From: Thermoanaerobaculum sp964488355
Lineage (GTDB): Bacteria; Acidobacteriota; Thermoanaerobaculia; Thermoanaerobaculales; Thermoanaerobaculaceae
Length of the DNA: 48,176 nt
Assembly: GCA_964488355.1 (NCBI GenBank)
Contig: CAZAUJ010000019.1
Coordinates: forward strand, 1 to 48,176
Direction: 5' to 3'
The position numbers and the translations under genes were made by a program. The stretch's first letter is position 1, and each line of letters starts with the position of its first letter. Shown here one piece after another: positions 25,117 through 33,897 of this stretch. The notes under the pieces are model-generated. The model was not told the DNA's origin. It made no database searches and worked only from the letters and a program-made list of their open reading frames with translations.

Positions 25117-26189
25117 AAGGGCTGCAAGGCCTCCTGCGCCGGCAGCAAGGCGAGACACAAGGCCAAGATGAGGTACAGAGCCAAAAGCTGCGCCCCCTCT
25201 AACCAGTTGGACTCGCCGTTGAGGGTCACGAGCCCAGCCAAACCCACAGCCAGCGCCACCGCCACCACCTCCACCGCGGAAAAAACCAAGCTCATGGGAT
25301 GGCCCAAAGCCACGGAGGCAAACACCAGCACCGGCGTCACGAACAGCGCCACCTGTAAGGAAGAGGCAAAGCAAATGGAAAGAGCCGCATCCATCTGGTT
25401 GCGCCAGGCGAGCAGCACGGCAGCAGCGTGCTCAGCGGCGTTGCCCAGCACTGCGACCACCACCATCCCCATAAACACCGGGGAAAGCCCTAGCGCCTGC
25501 GCCACCTCTTCCACGCTGCCCACCAGCACCTCAGCCACCAAACCCGTGAACGCGCCAGCCAGGAGCAAGAAGCCTGCTGCCTTGCCCTGCGACCACCCGT
25601 GGGCCTGCTGGTGATGGGTTCCCATCAAGTCACGATGGGTTCTCAAGGAGAAATAGAGGGCCGCCACATAAACGGCAAGCAGCACCGCTGCCACCGAAAG
25701 GGAAAGGGGCATGAGCAGGTGCTCGCGGTGGCTGGGCCGCACGAGATGAAAAAACAGCGCCGGTAAGAGCACGCCGCTGACCCCCAGAGCCAGCGAAGCC
25801 ACGTGGCTTTCAGCGGCCAGCACAGAGAATTTCTGCACCGGGTAGCGCAAGCCCCCCGCCAGTAAAGCCAAGCCCAAGACTAGCAGGATGTTGCCGATAA
25901 CGGAGCCGGTGAGGGATGCCTGCACCACCTCCACCAGTCCCCGGCGCAGGGCCAGCATGGCAATAATCAGTTCGGCGGCGTTGCCAAAGGTGGCGTTGAC
26001 CAGCCCTGCCCAGGCGGGACCCCCGTGGGCCGCCAACGCGTCCGTCGCCTCGCCCAAAAGCCGCGCCAGGGGAAGCAGGGCCAGGCCGGCCAAAGCAAAC
26101 CGCCAAGCGGGGGCAGCGTGAAAACCTTCAGCTAGCAGGGCCGCAGGCACGGAAAGCCAGACTGCCAGCTTCAGCAGCGTGCGTACCAT
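25113..26189 (-). CDS. Cax-family calcium/proton exchanger
   Basis: 358 residues from ATG 26189, with GGAGGCGAG upstream. About 11 hydrophobic helices in two repeats. The ion-binding alpha motifs are NATFGNAAELIIA in the first half and VLGNAAEHAAA in the second, each with the essential Glu. An acidic VEEVAQALGLSP loop precedes the second. It would exchange Ca2+ or another cation for protons across the inner membrane. Overlaps deoC by 19 bases and the pseudouridine-synthase fusion by four. Confidence 0.92.
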   Translation of the reverse strand: MVRTLLKLAVWLSVPAALLAEGFHAAPAWRFALAGLALLPLARLLGEATDALAAHGGPAWAGLVNATFGNAAELIIAMLALRRGLVEVVQASLTGSVIGNILLVLGLALLAGGLRYPVQKFSVLAAESHVASLALGVSGVLLPALFFHLVRPSHREHLLMPLSLSVAAVLLAVYVAALYFSLRTHRDLMGTHHQQAHGWSQGKAAGFLLLAGAFTGLVAEVLVGSVEEVAQALGLSPVFMGMVVVAVLGNAAEHAAAVLLAWRNQMDAALSICFASSLQVALFVTPVLVFASVALGHPMSLVFSAVEVVAVALAVGLAGLVTLNGESNWLEGAQLLALYLILALCLALLPAQEALQPL

Positions 26190-26860
26190 GTCCTCGCCTC
26201 CTCCATGATGCTCAGGCCCGCTGAGGTCCCCAGGCGGTTGGCGCCAGCCGCTAGCAGCGCTCGGGCCTGGGCGAACGAACGAATGCCCCCCGATGCCTTC
26301 ACCCCCACCTGCGGCGGAGCGAGCTTGCGCAGCAGGGCCACGTCCTCCACGGTGGCTCCCCCGCCGCCGAAGCCGGTGGAGGTCTTGAGGAAATGCACAC
26401 CCGCTTCCACCGCCAGCAAGGCCGCGCGAACCTTTTCTTCCTCGCTGAGAAGGCAGGTCTCGAGTATGGCCTTGACCTGGGCGCCGTAGCTCGCGGCCAC
26501 CGCCACCACCGCCTCCAGGTCCTGGCGAAAGGCCTCCTCCTCCCCACCCTTGAGCAAACCCAGCGCCACCACCACATCCAGCTCCCGTGCTCCTCGTTGC
26601 CACGCGTGTTCCGCCTCCCGCACCTTAATGTTGGTGGTGGTGGCCCCTAGGGGAAAGCCCACCACAGTGGCCACTTTCACCGAGCTGCCCTGCAGCAGGC
26701 CAGCTACCTCCTCCACCCAAAGGGGGTTGACGCACACAGCAGCAAAGCCTTGCTCTAGTGCCTGGGCGGCGAGGGCACGCACCTGGGCACGCGTGGCCTC
26801 TGGCTTAAGCAAGGTATGGTCAATGGCTCGAGCCAAGGCGGCTAAGGCATCCCTGCTCAT
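26171..26860 (-). CDS. deoC: Deoxyribose-phosphate aldolase
   Basis: 229 residues from ATG 26860, which overlaps the hisS stop (ATGA). It splits 2-deoxyribose 5-phosphate into acetaldehyde and glyceraldehyde 3-phosphate. The TIM-barrel signatures are visible: IDHTLLKPEAT, VCVNPLWV, TVVGFPLGA, ELDVVV, and the Schiff-base lysine in FLKTSTGF. The second lysine lies in VKASGGIR. Normal length. Confidence 0.95.
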   Translation of the reverse strand: MSRDALAALARAIDHTLLKPEATRAQVRALAAQALEQGFAAVCVNPLWVEEVAGLLQGSSVKVATVVGFPLGATTTNIKVREAEHAWQRGARELDVVVALGLLKGGEEEAFRQDLEAVVAVAASYGAQVKAILETCLLSEEEKVRAALLAVEAGVHFLKTSTGFGGGGATVEDVALLRKLAPPQVGVKASGGIRSFAQARALLAAGANRLGTSAGLSIMEEARTWYARC

Positions 26861-28116
26861 GCTACCTCCCCCTGTTGCACCCGCGCCGGCAACTGCGCCC
26901 AAGAAACCAGCTCTTGGCTGCCGGCCTGCAGGTCCCGCAGCATGGCTGCCTGCTGCGCCAGCTCCGCCTCACCTAGGATGACTGCCCAGCGAAAGCCCCC
27001 TTTGTCCGCGCGCTTGAGGGCGGCGCGCAGGGAGCGGCCAGTGACCTCCAGCTCCACGGCAAACCCATGCCGGGTGAGTTCCCGAGCCAAGGGCAAAGCC
27101 ACTGCTTGGGCTGCCTCGCCTAGTGGCACCAAAAGGAGCCGCTGGCGCTCCGCCACTTTCTGACGGAACGACTCCGGCAGGATCTCGATGAGGCGATCCT
27201 CGCCGATGGCAAACCCCACCCCCGGTAGCTCCGGTCCGCCGAGGTCGGCCAAAAGGCGGTCGTAGCGCCCGCCACCGCAAATCACCGTGGATTCACCCAG
27301 CTGAGGCGAAACCACCTCGAAGACCGTGCGCACGTAGTAATCCAGGCCCCGCACCAGCTTAGGGTTGCGAAGGTAGGGAATGCCCAGCTGCTGGAGCAAC
27401 ACCTCCACCCGCGCCACGTGCGCGCGCGCCTCGTCCCCAACCACCGCATCCAGCGCCGGCGCGCCGGAAGCCAGCTGCTGGCAACGGGAAACCTTGCAGT
27501 CCAATACGCGCAGGGGGTTCTCCGCCAGCCGCCGCTGGCAATCCGGGCACAGGTGACTTGCCCGCGGTGCCAAGTACTGGCGCAACGCCTCGCCGTAGCG
27601 CGCTCGATCCTGGGGATCACCCAAGTTGTTAAGGTGAACCGCGAGGTCGGTAAAGCCGAGCGCGCGAAAGAACTCGAAGAGCACCAGGATGCACTCGGCG
27701 TCTGCCAGCGGCGTGGCAGCACCGATAATTTCCAAACCGATTTGGCGAAACTCGCGAAAACGGCCCCGTTGCATGCGCTCGTAGCGGAACATGGGTCCCA
27801 AGTAGTAAAGGCGCAAGGGGAGCGCCCGCTCGTGCAGGCTGTTTTCCAAGAAAGCCCGCGCCACGCCTGCGGTCCCTTCGGGGCGGAGGGTAAGGGACCG
27901 GCCCTTGCGGTCGCTGAAGGTATACATCTCCTTGTGGACAATGTCCGTGGCCTCGCCCACCGAGCGCACAAATAGCTCCGTGTGCTCAAAGGTGGGGGTG
28001 CGGATTTCCTCCGCCCCGAAAGCCTGAAAAATTCGGTGGGCGGTTGCTTCCACGGCGACCCACAGGCGCGATTCGGGGGGTAGGACGTCGCGCGTTCCCC
28101 TGGGCCGCTGCATCAT
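26857..28116 (-). CDS. hisS: Histidyl-tRNA synthetase
   Basis: 419 residues from the first of two adjacent ATGs at 28116, overlapping the gamma-carbonic anhydrase stop. It charges tRNA-His. Class II motifs are present: LRPEGTAGVARAF (motif 2 region begins LYYLGPMFRYERMQRGRFREFRQIGLE), the His-specific LVRGLDYYVRTVFEV, and motif 3 in GGGRYDRLL with GVGFAIGEDRL. A C-terminal anticodon-binding domain ends the protein. Normal length. Confidence 0.96.
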   Translation of the reverse strand: MMQRPRGTRDVLPPESRLWVAVEATAHRIFQAFGAEEIRTPTFEHTELFVRSVGEATDIVHKEMYTFSDRKGRSLTLRPEGTAGVARAFLENSLHERALPLRLYYLGPMFRYERMQRGRFREFRQIGLEIIGAATPLADAECILVLFEFFRALGFTDLAVHLNNLGDPQDRARYGEALRQYLAPRASHLCPDCQRRLAENPLRVLDCKVSRCQQLASGAPALDAVVGDEARAHVARVEVLLQQLGIPYLRNPKLVRGLDYYVRTVFEVVSPQLGESTVICGGGRYDRLLADLGGPELPGVGFAIGEDRLIEILPESFRQKVAERQRLLLVPLGEAAQAVALPLARELTRHGFAVELEVTGRSLRAALKRADKGGFRWAVILGEAELAQQAAMLRDLQAGSQELVSWAQLPARVQQGEVA

Positions 28117-28667
28117 GACAGCTTCTCCCAGTCGGAAAGCTCGTCCAGCTCGTGTTCTTCTTCTGCCAGATAGCGGCTTTTCAAGCTCAGGTAGTGCACC
28201 AAGCCATCCCGTATCCTTCTGGCTTCCTCTTCCCGCACCGGTCGCACCACCTTGGCGGGCACACCCGCCACCAGCGCGGCGGGCGGCACCACCATGCCCG
28301 GCGGGATCAGGGCACCGGCCGCGACCAGCGCTCCTTCCCCCACCACAGCCCCGTTGAGCACCGTGGCGTGCATGCCGATCAGGGCCCCTCGCTCCACCCG
28401 ACAGCCGTGGAGGATGGCGCTGTGGCCCACGGTCACCCCCTCGCCGACCCAGGTGGGCGCGTCTGTGTCCACGTGGATGACGGCGTTGTCTTGAATGTTG
28501 CTGCGTGCACCGACGAAAATGCTGTTGAGATCGCCGCGCAGGACCGCTCCGTACCACACGCTCACGTCCTCGGCCAGAACCACGTCGCCCACCACCACCG
28601 CCGTACTGGCCACAAACACCCGCGGGCCGAACTGCGGCCTCTTCCCTGCAAACGCCCGTACTTTCAC
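28113..28667 (-). CDS. Gamma-carbonic-anhydrase-like hexapeptide-repeat protein
   Basis: 184 residues from GTG 28667, chosen because GGGAGG lies six bases upstream. A left-handed beta-helix of hexapeptide repeats (VVVGDVVLAEDVSVWYGAVL, NSIFVGARSNIQDNAVIH) carries the three zinc histidines expected in NAVIHVD, VGHSAILHGC. It is similar to YrdA/PaaY proteins, some of which are active carbonic anhydrases. The C-terminal helix reads SLKSRYLAEEEHELDEL. Activity not certain. First gene of the hisS-deoC-cax run. Confidence 0.88.
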   Translation of the reverse strand: MKVRAFAGKRPQFGPRVFVASTAVVVGDVVLAEDVSVWYGAVLRGDLNSIFVGARSNIQDNAVIHVDTDAPTWVGEGVTVGHSAILHGCRVERGALIGMHATVLNGAVVGEGALVAAGALIPPGMVVPPAALVAGVPAKVVRPVREEEARRIRDGLVHYLSLKSRYLAEEEHELDELSDWEKLS

Positions 28668-28741
28668 CTTTGCCTCCCGCCGGCAAAAGCTACCACAGGG
28701 GCGCCACCGCGCCAAGGAGGAGCCCGTCGCCCCCAAGTCCA

Positions 28742-29309
28742 AGCTACCGGCTTGCTTAAACTTGTGGAAAAGGCCAAACCTCGGCCATGTCGATCCTCAT
28801 GGGAAGCCGATACTTGCAATAAGTGACGATTCGTCAGAATCTTAGCCCAATGCACAAAAGGCAGTGCAAACTGTCAAAGTGCTTCCAGCTGACCAGCTTG
28901 GGCGATTCCTCCACAGGCCTTTCCACAGGCTTTTCCACCGCAACTGTGGAAACTGCCGCCCGCCCACTGGCCAGCGGCCACCAGTTCGCGAGAAAGTAGG
29001 TGCGCTCGCCCGCAGGAAAAGCGCGCAAACGTCGGGAGGAGCAACCCGGAGGGAGGGTGAACCCGGAAAGCCAGCGGCAGCGACGCGCACCCGCCCCATT
29101 GTGGAAAACCCGTCCCCTGAGGAAGGCTCAAGTTCTTACCGCTTTAGCGCTTAACCGAAATTATTGCAGTTATTCATCTTAGGAACATGCCCAAAGATTG
29201 CCACCTTCCGGCAAAGCCTTTGGAGGTCATGGGGTTAGCGCGAAAACCAGAGGCTTTTCCACAGCAATTTCCACAGGCGTTGCACGCTGCCAAGACAGCT
29301 TTTTCACGT
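28742..29309. other. Candidate replication origin: noncoding DnaA-box cluster
   Basis: No convincing gene lies between 28667 and 29310. Three exact copies of TTTTCCACA occur: 28763-28771 (minus), 29100-29108 (minus) and 29255-29263 (plus). Four one-mismatch copies are CTTTCCACA 28919-28927, TTTTCCACC 28931-28939, GTTTCCACA (28945-28953, minus) and ATTTCCACA 29267-29275. An A+T-rich patch at about 29134-29182 lies between the clusters and could be an unwinding element. TTTTCCACA differs from the TTATCCACA DnaA consensus at one base. No dnaA or dnaN gene is nearby, so this is inference from motif density alone. Confidence 0.5.
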
Positions 29310-29912
29310 CTAAACCAGCCAAGTGTCGGGAACGGCAAAGGCACCGGATCGCAGGATGCGCGGTGGGGTTACGGTCAGGTCCAAAAGGGTGGAAGGCAGA
29401 CCGCCGGGGGTGGGTCCCCCATCCAGGATCAAATCCACCGCCTCAGCAAGCCCGCCCAGCTCCTCTACGCGCCGAGCTGGGCGCTGGCCCGAGGGGTTGG
29501 CGGAGGTGGCGGTCAGCGGCCCCACTTCCGCCAGCAGCTTTCGGAGCAGCGCATGAGCTGGCACGCGCATCGCCACCGTCGTCCCACTCCCAGGAAGCGG
29601 CGCGCGAGCAGGCAAAACCACCGTCAGGGCTGCAGGCCAGACCGCCGCTAGGCGCGACCACCAAAGGGGTAAAAGCTCGGCCAGCGCGCTCACCTGCCCC
29701 AGGTCCGCAGCTACCACCAGCAACGACTTGGTTTCCTCGCGCCGCTTGAGGGCAAACACCCGCGCCACCGCTTCTCCATCGCGCGGGTCCACTGCCAGGC
29801 CGTAAAAGGTCTCGGTTGGAAGGACGGCCACACCGTGTCGCGCCAAAACCGCCCGCAAGGCCGCAACCGCCGGCGCCAGGTGATCCTGGGTGAGGAAAGG
29901 CAGGCGCTTCAC
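29310..29912 (-). CDS. tsaC: Threonylcarbamoyl-AMP synthase (Sua5/YrdC family)
   Basis: 200 residues. It makes threonylcarbamoyl-AMP from Thr, bicarbonate and ATP for t6A37 of ANN-decoding tRNAs. Visible signatures are VAVLPTETFYGLAVD, FALKRREETKSLLVV, WPAALTVVLPA, TVAMRVPAH, and TATSANPSGQRPA. LDGGPTPGGLPSTLLDLT ends the domain. No C-terminal Sua5 extension. Overlaps the end of recN by four bases. Confidence 0.93.
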   Translation of the reverse strand: MKRLPFLTQDHLAPAVAALRAVLARHGVAVLPTETFYGLAVDPRDGEAVARVFALKRREETKSLLVVAADLGQVSALAELLPLWWSRLAAVWPAALTVVLPARAPLPGSGTTVAMRVPAHALLRKLLAEVGPLTATSANPSGQRPARRVEELGGLAEAVDLILDGGPTPGGLPSTLLDLTVTPPRILRSGAFAVPDTWLV

Positions 29913-31606
29913 GCGCGCGCCAGCAGCTGCTGCGCGTGGCGGCGGGCTGCTTCGCTGTCGGCCTCCGCCCCCAGCATCCGCACCAACTCTTCCACCCGCG
30001 CCTCGCCTTCCACTGGGGTCACGGTGGTCACCGTGCGCCCGCGGTGGGTTTTTTTGTACACCACAAAATGCGCGTCCGCCAGACTGGCCACCTGCGGCAA
30101 GTGGGTGACCACCAGCACCTGCTCGCGTCGGCTCAGCGCTTGCAGCAAGCGGCCCACCTCCTCGGCCACACGCCCACCTATCCCCGAGTCCACCTCATCG
30201 AACAGCAGGGTGAGGGCCTCCGCCTGCGAGGCCCGCTCCCGCAGGACAATGCGGAAGGCCAAATGGATGCGGGAAAGCTCGCCGCCCGAGGCAATCTTGG
30301 CCAGCGGACGCAGAGGCTCGCCGGGGTTCGGCGCCAAAAGGAGCTCCCCGTCCGCCAAGCCCCAGAGAGCCGGGTCGATCCGCCGACCTTCCCAACTCAA
30401 AGGGCCGTCCTCGGCCAGTCGCAAGCTTTGCTGCAGCTCCACGCGGGCGCCGGCCATCGCCAGCTTGGCCAGGATTTCGGCCACCGCTTGGGCAAAGGCC
30501 ACGCCCACCCGCTGACGGGCCTGGTAGGCAGCCACCGCCTTGGCCAAGTACGCATCCCGCGCAGCCTGCTCCTCGCGTTCCAGGAGGAGGATTTGGTCCT
30601 CCACGCCCTCCAAGGCTTGCTGTTCGTGTTGCAGAGCCGCTTGATGCGCCAGCACCGCCTCCACGCTGCCACCATACTTGCGGGCCAGTCGCTCAATCAT
30701 CGCCAAGCGGGACTCCACTTCCTCCAGGCGGGCCGGGTCCACCCGTACCCTATCCGCCAGGCCGTGCAGCTGGCGTAGAGCCTCCTCGGCCAGCAGCAAC
30801 GCTTGCTCCAGCTGCTGCACCGTCTCGCCCGCGTCCACACCCAGGCTGGCCAGCTCCCGCACTGCCCGCGCCGCACGAGCCAACTGCGCGGTCCCGCCCT
30901 CGCCACCCAAGGCCTGCCGTGCGCTGGCTAGGAGCTCACCGATGCGCTCCCCGTGCCGCAGGAAGGTGCGTTCTTCCAGCAGCTCCTCCTGCTCACCCAC
31001 TCGCAAACGAGCCGCGGCAATCTCGTTGAGCTGGAAGGTGATGAGATCCAGCCGATCCCGGCGTTCGGCTAAAGCGGCACGGGCTGCGGCAAGGTTCTGT
31101 CGCGCCTGCTCCCAGCGCCTGAACGCCTGGGCCACCTCCTGCGCGAGAGAGCCCAACCCGCCGAAGGCATCCACCAGCTGCAGATGGGTGGTGGGGTCGG
31201 CCAGGGAGCGTTGCTCGTGCTGGCCAGCAATGGCAAACAGGTGAGGGGCCAACCGTTGCAGGCTGGCGGCGGTCACTGGCACATCATTCACCCAGGCTCG
31301 AGACCGTCCCGCCGCCGTCATCTCCCGGCGAATGACCAGCTCACCCTCCGCTTCCACGCCCAGCTCCTCCAGGACCTCGCGCACCGCTTTCGGCACCGGC
31401 GAAAAGCACGCTTGCACCTTAAGTTTTTCCGCGCCCGAGCGCAGCATGTCCGCATCCCCTCGCTCGCCGGAAAGGAGCTTGAGGGAATAGACCAAAAGTG
31501 ACTTGCCCGCCCCCGTCTCGCCCGTGAGGACCACAAAACCCGGGGACAGCTCCAACTTCACGTGTTCGATGATGCCCACATCGCGCACTTCCAGCTCGCG
31601 CAGCAC
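29909..31606 (-). CDS. recN: DNA repair protein RecN
   Basis: 565 residues, SMC-like ATPase of double-strand-break repair. Walker A is GETGAGKSLLVYSLKLL near the N terminus, with VLTGETG typical of RecN. Two coiled-coil arms span about 155-370. The C-terminal half holds ASGGELSRIHLAFRIVL (signature) and LLFDEVDSGIGGRVAEEVG (Walker B). The start is GTG 31606 with no Shine-Dalgarno site; a promoter ending six bases upstream implies a leaderless mRNA. Confidence 0.96.
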   Translation of the reverse strand: MLRELEVRDVGIIEHVKLELSPGFVVLTGETGAGKSLLVYSLKLLSGERGDADMLRSGAEKLKVQACFSPVPKAVREVLEELGVEAEGELVIRREMTAAGRSRAWVNDVPVTAASLQRLAPHLFAIAGQHEQRSLADPTTHLQLVDAFGGLGSLAQEVAQAFRRWEQARQNLAAARAALAERRDRLDLITFQLNEIAAARLRVGEQEELLEERTFLRHGERIGELLASARQALGGEGGTAQLARAARAVRELASLGVDAGETVQQLEQALLLAEEALRQLHGLADRVRVDPARLEEVESRLAMIERLARKYGGSVEAVLAHQAALQHEQQALEGVEDQILLLEREEQAARDAYLAKAVAAYQARQRVGVAFAQAVAEILAKLAMAGARVELQQSLRLAEDGPLSWEGRRIDPALWGLADGELLLAPNPGEPLRPLAKIASGGELSRIHLAFRIVLRERASQAEALTLLFDEVDSGIGGRVAEEVGRLLQALSRREQVLVVTHLPQVASLADAHFVVYKKTHRGRTVTTVTPVEGEARVEELVRMLGAEADSEAARRHAQQLLARA

Positions 31607-31612
31607 GTCCCA

Positions 31613-31641
31613 AGGCTAGTGAGCCACGGCCGACAAATCAA
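31613..31641 (-). promoter_or_regulatory. recN promoter, leaderless type
   Basis: Minus-strand TTGATT (31636-31641), 17-base spacer, TAGCCT (31613-31618), then six bases to the GTG start at 31606. The transcript would begin at or next to the start codon. Confidence 0.6.
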
Positions 31642-31695
31642 GGGGAGCGCGGGGGCCAGTGGCTAGGTGGGCGCAACCCGCCGCCCTGGCTCGCG

Positions 31696-31701
31696 TATAG
31701 T
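31696..31701 (+). promoter_or_regulatory. -10 box of ltaE, leaderless type
   Basis: TATAGT ends six bases before the ATG at 31708. There is no Shine-Dalgarno site between them and no good -35. Same spacing as at recN on the opposite strand of this 101-base gap. Confidence 0.5.
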
Positions 31702-31707
31702 AAGCCC

Positions 31708-32757
31708 ATGATTGATTTGCGCTCGGATACGGTGACCAAACCCACCCCGGAAATGCGGCGAGCCATGGCCGAGGCGGAGGTGGGCGACGACGTGTACGGA
31801 GAAGACCCCACGGTCCGCCGGCTGGAAGAGTTGGCAGCAGCCACCCTCCGGCGAGCCGGGGCCTTGTTCGTGCCCACCGGGTCGATGGGCAACCAGATTG
31901 CTGTGCACCTCTGGACGCGGCCCGGCAGTGAGGTGCTTATTGAAGCCAGGGGCCACATTTTCAACTTTGAAATGGGGGCCATGGCCGCCCTTTCCGGTGC
32001 CCTACCGCGCCCCATACCCACGGAGGACGGCCTGTTGCAGCCGGAGCAGGTGGAAACAGCTATCAACCCGAAGGTGAGTTACCGTACCCCCACCCGCCTG
32101 CTCTGCTTGGAAAACACCCACAACCTGTGGTCGGGCCTGCCCATGGACGAAACCCGAAAGGACGCGCTGGTGGAGGTGGCCCACCACCACAGCTTGAAGG
32201 TGCACTTGGACGGCGCGCGCCTTTTCAATGCCGCCGTGGCGCTGGGCACCCCCGCCTGGCGCCTGGCCGCCGGCTGCGACAGCGTGATGTTTTGCTTATC
32301 CAAGGGCTTGGCCGCACCCGTGGGTTCTGTTTTGGTTGGAGATGAGGACTTCATCGCCGAAGCCCGCCGGGTACGCAAGCTCTTCGGTGGCGGCATGCGC
32401 CAGGTGGGAGTGCTGGCGGCCGCCGGCATTGTCGCCCTCACCAGCATGGTGGATCGCCTGGCCGAAGACCACCGCCGCGCGCGCCGCCTCGCCCTGGGCT
32501 TGGCGGAGCTCCCGGGGGTTGTGCTCCAACCGGAACGCGTCCTCACCAACATCGTGGTTTTCCGCCTCGCCCAGGCCAAGCTGCCAGGGGATCCGGCTTT
32601 GCCGCCCAATGCCCGCTTCGTGGCGGCGATGAAAGCGGAGGGCGTGCTGTGCGGGGCCTTCGGCCAGGACGAGGTACGCATGGTCACCCACTACCACATC
32701 ACCGATGAGGACGTGGAAAAAGCCTTGACCGCGGCGCGGCGGGTGCTTTCCGCCTAA
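31708..32757 (+). CDS. ltaE: Low-specificity L-threonine aldolase
   Basis: 349 residues, PLP-dependent fold type I. It splits L-threonine or allo-threonine to glycine and acetaldehyde. MIDLRSDTVTKPTPEMRRAM is the standard N terminus. GDDVYGEDPTVRRLE, LLCLENTHN, KVHLDGARLFNAAVA and the Schiff-base lysine in MFCLSKGLAAPVGS follow. GGGMRQVGVLAAAG completes the pattern. Normal length. Confidence 0.95.
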   Translation: MIDLRSDTVTKPTPEMRRAMAEAEVGDDVYGEDPTVRRLEELAAATLRRAGALFVPTGSMGNQIAVHLWTRPGSEVLIEARGHIFNFEMGAMAALSGALPRPIPTEDGLLQPEQVETAINPKVSYRTPTRLLCLENTHNLWSGLPMDETRKDALVEVAHHHSLKVHLDGARLFNAAVALGTPAWRLAAGCDSVMFCLSKGLAAPVGSVLVGDEDFIAEARRVRKLFGGGMRQVGVLAAAGIVALTSMVDRLAEDHRRARRLALGLAELPGVVLQPERVLTNIVVFRLAQAKLPGDPALPPNARFVAAMKAEGVLCGAFGQDEVRMVTHYHITDEDVEKALTAARRVLSA

Positions 32758-32758
32758 A

Positions 32759-32785
32759 GAAAAACGCCCGCGGTCGCGGGCGTTT
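32759..32785 (-). terminator. Terminator between convergent ltaE and oxidoreductase operon
   Basis: ACGCCCGCG (32764-32772) pairs with CGCGGGCGT (32775-32783) around a two-base spacer. The minus-strand side is followed by TTTT C TTT, the plus-strand side by TTT only. It probably acts mainly on the leftward oxidoreductase operon and weakly on ltaE. Confidence 0.7.
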
Positions 32786-32805
32786 CACCTGGCGGTGGCT
32801 GAAGA

Positions 32806-33897
32806 TCAGGCGGCTGGCTCCCCCACCTGGGGCTTGTCGGTGGCAGCCTTAAACAAGGCCAGTACGGTCAAAGCCACACCCACCACAAAGGCAACTGCGA
32901 AGACGGCAAAGATGCCCCATTGCGGCGCCACCTGTGCGCCCTCCAAGGGCCGCCAGGCTTCTAGGTAAACTTCTCGCAGTTGGTGACGCGTGACCACCAT
33001 AAGGGCTACCGCCCCCACCAGGAATTCCAGGGCACGCCGCGTTCTTACCGGCTCAGCGAGGGGGTCGCGAATGCTGGCCAACACTACCAGAAGGCCCACG
33101 CCGGCCAAGATGCCCAAGGCTAATGGCAAGGTGGTGGCGGCCCCACCGCGCATGAAAGCCGAAAGCACCGGCGAAGGCAAGCTCAACAACAGCCAGAAAC
33201 CCACCACCAGCTGCGCTACGGTCGCGTACAAGGCCACCTTGACGCCCAAGCGGGCCCAGTCTTCCCGGTCGGCCGTCTTTCCCTCTTTCTGCGCCTGCCG
33301 CACGGCTACATACGCTGCTAGGGTGCCCGCCAGAGCCAGCGCCGCCAGGACAAAGTGCAGCCAGCGAGGCAAGAAGCTGGGATCGCCTAGGGCGCTCTTC
33401 GCTTGGGTCCAAACCCCTTCCCAGCGCTCCGGCTGGAGATGCAGCAAGTTGACCATCACTTGGATGGCTGAAATCAGCAGGAAACAAAGGGCCGAAACCG
33501 ACAGCGAAAGGCCTGCCGGCTTGCCCTTGTGCAAGCGGAACTTGGCCACGTAGTTCAGGTAGTAACCGACCGTAAGCAAGGCCAGCATCCCCAGCCATGA
33601 ACCGGCCACTAAGATGGTCGCGGTGTAGAAAAACCGGCCGTAAAGCACCTGCACGAACAGAAGGGGCGCGATGCCAAAGGTGATGGCAAAGGAAATAGCC
33701 CACGAATTGGCGTTGACAAACAAAAGCTGCAGTTCCTTTCTTTTGGCGCCCGCAAGCGTGGCTACCAGCGAACCCCCCAAAACCACGTTGACGAACAGCA
33801 TGTGCAAGAGGAAGGTCACCACCCAAAGAAGATGGAAAAGCCACACGGGCCCGGGAATGGGTGCCGGGTCCAGAGCCGGAATCAGGTTAGTTGCCAT
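32806..33897 (-). CDS. Membrane subunit of the bd-superfamily oxidoreductase
   Basis: 363 residues with about nine hydrophobic helices and no soluble domain. The first helices (VWLFHLLWVVTFLLHMLFVNVVLGGSLVA) carry His residues and a Gly-Gly turn reminiscent of the CydA N terminus. It overlaps the c-haem subunit gene by 11 bases. In the cytochrome bd superfamily the oxidoreductase branches described without a canonical Q-loop often have a second membrane subunit unlike CydB. The assignment rests mainly on the neighbour. Function is otherwise unknown. Confidence 0.65.
   Translation of the reverse strand: MATNLIPALDPAPIPGPVWLFHLLWVVTFLLHMLFVNVVLGGSLVATLAGAKRKELQLLFVNANSWAISFAITFGIAPLLFVQVLYGRFFYTATILVAGSWLGMLALLTVGYYLNYVAKFRLHKGKPAGLSLSVSALCFLLISAIQVMVNLLHLQPERWEGVWTQAKSALGDPSFLPRWLHFVLAALALAGTLAAYVAVRQAQKEGKTADREDWARLGVKVALYATVAQLVVGFWLLLSLPSPVLSAFMRGGAATTLPLALGILAGVGLLVVLASIRDPLAEPVRTRRALEFLVGAVALMVVTRHQLREVYLEAWRPLEGAQVAPQWGIFAVFAVAFVVGVALTVLALFKAATDKPQVGEPAA

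Noticed and set aside
25113..26603. 496-residue frame for the Cax exchanger
   Set aside because: The extra N terminus is the out-of-frame shadow of deoC. A ribosome site supports ATG 26189.
26857..28686. 609-residue frame for hisS
   Set aside because: The first 190 residues are Arg/Gly-rich and antiparallel to the gamma-carbonic anhydrase gene in another frame. HisS begins at its conserved MQRPRGTRDVLPP.
29187..29749. Plus-strand frames opposite tsaC and into the DnaA-box gap
   Set aside because: Composition typical of antisense shadows in G+C-rich DNA; the minus-strand tsaC motifs are clear.
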